A stretch of DNA of 7,240 nt, taken from NCBI GenBank assembly GCA_021796315.1, contig JAJYOH010000301.1:1-7240 (forward strand), read 5' to 3'. The position numbers and the translations under genes are program-made. Source of the DNA: Chloroflexota bacterium. GTDB lineage: Bacteria > Chloroflexota > Anaerolineae > Anaerolineales > Villigracilaceae. Each line of letters starts with the position of its first letter. Position 1 is the stretch's first letter. The notes beneath the pieces are model-generated. The model worked only from the letters and a program-made list of their open reading frames with translations. It was not told where the DNA came from and did not search any database. This document shows, piece by piece, positions 4,920 to 7,240 of the stretch.

Positions 4920-5819
4920 TTATTTCTTCGAGAATGCGATCAACTTCTCGGCCACTTCTGCGCCGATACGCGCCTGAGCTTCCTTGGTCGCGGCGCCGAT
5001 ATGTGGCGAGCCGATCACATTATCGAGCTTGAGCAGTTTCCAATCTGTGGGCGGTTCCTCGGCGAAAACATCCAATGCCGCGCCCGCGACCTTGCCGCTG
5101 GTCAGAGCTTCATACAACGCGGACTCATCGATGATGCCGCCGCGCGCGCAGTTGATGATGCGCACGCCGTTCTTCATCTTTGCGAACTGTGCAACGTCGA
5201 TCATGTTGGCGGACTCTTTGGTCTTCGGCAGATGCAGGCTGATGTAATCGGCTTGCGCCAAAAGTTCATCGAGCGTGACCAACTTCACACCGGCTAATTC
5301 CTTTACGAACGGATCGTACGCGACCACAGTCATACCCAGCGCGCTGGCGCGTTTGGCAACTTCCCTGCCAATGTTGCCAACGCCAACCAGGCCCAACGTT
5401 TTGCCGCCGATCTCATCACCCTCGAAAGCTTTCTTGTCCCACTTCTCGGACTTTATCGAAGCGGTGGCTTTGTAAAGTGAACGCGCCAGCATGAACATGT
5501 AACCGAGGGTCAATTCAGCGACGGAGGCCGAACTGGCAAGCGGAGTATTCATCACGGCGATGCCTTTTGATTTTGCATATTCATGATCGATGGTGTCGAG
5601 ACCCACGCCGCCGCGCACGATCACTTTCAGGTTTGGACAAACATCGATCAACGGCTGCCGCACCTTCGTCCGCGAACGAACGACCATGCCGTCATAAGCG
5701 GGAAGAACCGAAGGCAATTCCTCCGGCGTGATATCGTCGCGCACATCAACGGTCAAACCCGCCGCGCGCATTTGTTCGATGAATTCCTTTTCGGTTTTGT
5801 CACAGACGAGAACTTTCAT
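4920..5819 (-). CDS. serA: D-3-phosphoglycerate dehydrogenase, short form without ACT domain
   Basis: SerA oxidises 3-phosphoglycerate to 3-phosphohydroxypyruvate with NAD+, the first step of the phosphorylated serine pathway, in the cytosol. This 299-residue protein has the N-terminal substrate half with VRSRTKV (47-53) and GGVGLDTID (70-78). The nucleotide-binding Rossmann core has GVGNIG (146-151), with D169 at the end of the second strand favouring NAD. The catalytic residues of the D-2-hydroxyacid dehydrogenase family are R226 (NCARGG), E255 (DVFAEEPP) and H273 (GSPHIGAAT). It stops right after the catalytic domain, with no C-terminal ACT or intervening domain, so serine feedback through ACT is not expected. 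A related hydroxyacid dehydrogenase is the alternative, but adjacency to serC makes SerA by far the best reading. A GGAGGA site and a strong promoter lie upstream. Confidence 0.93.
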   Translation of the reverse strand: MKVLVCDKTEKEFIEQMRAAGLTVDVRDDITPEELPSVLPAYDGMVVRSRTKVRQPLIDVCPNLKVIVRGGVGLDTIDHEYAKSKGIAVMNTPLASSASVAELTLGYMFMLARSLYKATASIKSEKWDKKAFEGDEIGGKTLGLVGVGNIGREVAKRASALGMTVVAYDPFVKELAGVKLVTLDELLAQADYISLHLPKTKESANMIDVAQFAKMKNGVRIINCARGGIIDESALYEALTSGKVAGAALDVFAEEPPTDWKLLKLDNVIGSPHIGAATKEAQARIGAEVAEKLIAFSKK

Positions 5820-5823
5820 TTGA

Positions 5824-5829
5824 TCCTCC
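5824..5829 (-). promoter_or_regulatory. Ribosome binding site GGAGGA for serA
   Basis: Read on the minus strand, GGAGGA precedes the ATG at 5819 by four bases and fixes this start. Confidence 0.85.
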
Positions 5830-5849
5830 AGATCATGAAGTAAATTAAT

Positions 5850-5887
5850 AACAGGAACCCAACCGATTGAACGGTCGAATCCCTGTT
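5850..5887 (-). promoter_or_regulatory. Two-part hairpin in the serA leader
   Basis: On the minus strand AACAGG (5887-5882) pairs with CCTGTT (5855-5850), enclosing an inner four-base stem ACCG/CGGT around TTCAAT. It lies between the predicted serA transcription start and its ribosome site, in a leader of roughly 90 bases. It matches no riboswitch class I can recognise; a regulatory role is inference. Confidence 0.35.
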
Positions 5888-5914
5888 TGCAAAGTTGGTG
5901 TCATCACGAAAATC

Positions 5915-5943
5915 ATTCTAACAACGAGAAAAATCTTTGTCAA
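5915..5943 (-). promoter_or_regulatory. Strong sigma-70-type promoter for serA
   Basis: On the minus strand a perfect TTGACA (5943-5938), a 17-base spacer and TAGAAT (5920-5915, five of six matches to TATAAT) form a near-consensus promoter. Transcription would start near 5908 and give a leader of about 90 bases before serA. Confidence 0.75.
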
Positions 5944-6002
5944 CGACATCCATCAGGCTGGAATCGTGTCAATCGTTCCTGTCGAATTGCCTGACGACCA
6001 GA

Positions 6003-6008
6003 TATAAT
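6003..6008 (+). promoter_or_regulatory. Consensus -10 box of the serC promoter
   Basis: A perfect TATAAT lies 60 bases before the serC ATG. No good -35 box is present at the normal distance (the best, CTGTCG at 5979-5984, matches three of six), so this promoter may depend on an activator. It stands back to back with the serA promoter in the 249-base divergent region. Confidence 0.6.
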
Positions 6009-6025
6009 AAAATGAAAACAGAAGC

Positions 6026-6040
6026 CGCGCGATTTGCGCG
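6026..6040 (+). promoter_or_regulatory. Short G+C hairpin in the serC leader
   Basis: CGCGC (6026-6030) pairs with GCGCG (6036-6040) around GATTT, in the roughly 50-base leader between the -10 box and the ribosome site. No T run follows, so it is not an obvious terminator; it may stabilise the 5' end of the message. Confidence 0.35.
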
Positions 6041-6057
6041 TTCTCAAATTTGTCTAC

Positions 6058-6062
6058 AGGAG
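6058..6062 (+). promoter_or_regulatory. Ribosome binding site AGGAG for serC
   Basis: AGGAG precedes the ATG at 6069 with a six-base spacer, which is close to ideal and confirms the start. Confidence 0.85.
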
Positions 6063-6068
6063 TAACTC

Positions 6069-7160
6069 ATGTCTGATCTCAAGCGCGTCTACAATTTCAA
6101 CCCCGGCCCGGGCACGTTGCCGCTGGAAGTTCTTCAACAGGCCCAGGCCGAATTGCTCGATTTCAAAGGCACGGGCATGTCGGTGATGGAAATCAGTCAC
6201 CGCTCGAAGGAGTTCGAGAGCGTGATCCAAACCGCCGAAGCGGACTTGCGCGAACTGCTCGGCATTCCCGCCAATTACAAAGTGATGTTCCTGCAAGGCG
6301 GCGCACATTTGCAATTTTCCATGATCCCGATGAACCTGCGCGCTGCGGGCGCTTCCGCTGATTACATTGTGACCGGAACCTGGAGCAAGACCGCCGTCAA
6401 GGAAGCGCAGAAACTCGGCGCGACTCATGTCGCGGCCAACACCGAAGCGGATGGCTTCAAAGGCTTCCCCGAAAAACTTGACCTCGATCCGAAAGCCGCC
6501 TACTTGCATTTCACATCCAACGAAACGATTCACGGTGTGGAATATTTCACCGAGCCGACCCCGCCCGCGGGCGTTCCGCTCGTGTGCGACGCTTCATCCG
6601 ATTTTATCAGCCACCCGATTGACGTTTCCAAATATGCCTTGATCTATGCCGGTGCGCAGAAGAACGCCGGACCTTCCGGCGTGACCATCGTGATCGCCCG
6701 CGACGATATGATCGCTCGGACTCCGGCCAATCTGCCGGTGATGCTCGATTATAAGATCATGGCTGAGAGCGGATCGTTGCACAACACACCTCCCTGCTTT
6801 GCCATTTACATTGTGGGATTGGTTTTGCAATGGGCCAAGAAACAAGGCGGACTGACTGCCATCGAAAAGACGAACAAGACCAAAGCAGATTTGGTTTATA
6901 AAGCCATTGACGAGAGCGGCGGTTTCTATCGCGGACACGCCAAGCCCGAAGCCCGCTCGCGCATGAACATTCCGTTCCGCCTGCCTTCGGAAGAACTCGA
7001 AGAGACGTTCGCGAAGGAAGCCAAGAAGAACGACTTGATCGGACTCAAGGGTCATCGCTCTGTCGGCGGGATGCGCGCTTCGCTCTACAACGCCATGACC
7101 GTTGAAGGTTCGCAAGCGCTGGTTAATTTCATGAAGGAATTCCAGAAGAAGAACGGGTAG
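6069..7160 (+). CDS. serC: Phosphoserine aminotransferase
   Basis: SerC transfers the amino group of glutamate to 3-phosphohydroxypyruvate, giving phosphoserine, the second step of serine synthesis. It can also act on the analogous pyridoxine-pathway intermediate. The protein is a class V, PLP-dependent aminotransferase of 363 residues, the normal bacterial length. Visible signatures are YNFNPGPGTLP (8-18), EISHRSKEF (41-49), FLQGGAHLQFSMIPMNL (74-90), the cofactor-stacking GTWSKTA (103-109), TSNETIHGVEY (149-159), VCDASSDF with D174 binding the PLP ring nitrogen, and YAGAQKNAGPSG with the Schiff-base lysine K198. The C-terminus has GHRSVGGMRASLYNA, which binds the substrate phosphate in characterised SerC. 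It is divergent from serA and shares its control region. It looks complete and functional. Confidence 0.97.
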   Translation: MSDLKRVYNFNPGPGTLPLEVLQQAQAELLDFKGTGMSVMEISHRSKEFESVIQTAEADLRELLGIPANYKVMFLQGGAHLQFSMIPMNLRAAGASADYIVTGTWSKTAVKEAQKLGATHVAANTEADGFKGFPEKLDLDPKAAYLHFTSNETIHGVEYFTEPTPPAGVPLVCDASSDFISHPIDVSKYALIYAGAQKNAGPSGVTIVIARDDMIARTPANLPVMLDYKIMAESGSLHNTPPCFAIYIVGLVLQWAKKQGGLTAIEKTNKTKADLVYKAIDESGGFYRGHAKPEARSRMNIPFRLPSEELEETFAKEAKKNDLIGLKGHRSVGGMRASLYNAMTVEGSQALVNFMKEFQKKNG

Positions 7161-7164
7161 AGAC

Positions 7165-7194
7165 TTTCACCACAAAGGCACAGAGAACACAGAG
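7165..7194 (+). repeat. Dispersed CAC-unit repeat downstream of serC
   Basis: This stretch is built of three similar units, CACAAAGG (7171-7178), CACAGAGAA (7179-7187) and CACAGAG (7188-7194), after TTTCAC. I recognise the CCACAAAG..CACAGAG type as a widespread bacterial intergenic repeat. Its layout resembles the repeats bounding the GxxExxY cassette, though the units differ in sequence. Confidence 0.6.
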
Positions 7195-7208
7195 TTTTAA
7201 AACAACGC

Positions 7209-7233
7209 GACCTCCGAGTTTGACTCGGAGGTC
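7209..7233 (+). terminator. Strong hairpin downstream of serC, candidate terminator
   Basis: GACCTCCGAGT (7209-7219) pairs perfectly with ACTCGGAGGTC (7223-7233) around a three-base loop, an 11-bp G+C-rich stem. The following ATTTATG has only a short T run, so termination may be partial. It could also be another dispersed palindrome used as a terminator. The window ends seven bases later. Confidence 0.6.
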
Positions 7234-7240
7234 ATTTATG

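Noticed and set aside
4827..5297. Plus-strand open frame of 156 codons opposite serA
   Set aside because: It is antisense to the conserved SerA catalytic core and starts in the palindromic repeat.
5967..5972. A second TTGACA on the minus strand upstream of serA
   Set aside because: No -10-like hexamer lies 16-18 bases downstream, so it does not form a second promoter.
6054..7115. Minus-strand open frames of 159 and 173 codons opposite serC
   Set aside because: SerC motifs are conserved throughout the other strand, and these frames have no recognisable domain.
7165..7194. CAC units after serC as a CRISPR or tandem array
   Set aside because: Units are 8-9 bases, degenerate and contiguous with no spacers, and there are no cas genes.

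Overview
The window looks like a chromosomal segment of a free-living bacterium of roughly balanced G+C. Gene content and style (stand-alone short SerA, SerC, a DUF1015 protein, DUF5946, a GxxExxY protein, many dispersed palindromic repeats) remind me most of Chloroflexota, class Anaerolineae. That assignment is an impression from protein style, not a computed placement.

Layout, left to right. The first 1.28 kb is the C-terminal three quarters of a GMC-family flavin oxidoreductase, interrupted in frame by a palindromic repeat. Next is a compact cassette (1279-1722): a GxxExxY-family gene bounded by 29-base imperfect inverted repeats. A DUF5946 gene then reads leftward (1758-2252). Across a 71-base gap with candidate promoters facing both ways, a small A+T-rich four-helix membrane protein of unknown function (2324-2752) reads rightward, followed 2 bases later by an RluA-type RNA pseudouridine synthase (2755-3429). 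That gene ends inside a perfect 15-bp inverted repeat lying between convergent genes.

The right half is a serine-biosynthesis locus. serA (phosphoglycerate dehydrogenase, 4920-5819) and a DUF1015 gene (3451-4767) read leftward, separated by 152 bases largely filled by a composite palindromic repeat. serC (phosphoserine aminotransferase, 6069-7160) reads rightward from the same 249-base divergent control region. SerA and SerC catalyse the first two steps from 3-phosphoglycerate to phosphoserine. No phosphoserine phosphatase is present, and DUF1015 is the unexplained partner. After serC come a dispersed CAC-unit repeat and a strong hairpin that is a candidate terminator.

I see no tRNA, rRNA, CRISPR array, toxin-antitoxin pair or transposase. 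The least explained items are the GxxExxY cassette, the in-frame palindromic insertion in the GMC enzyme, and the link between DUF1015 and the serine genes.
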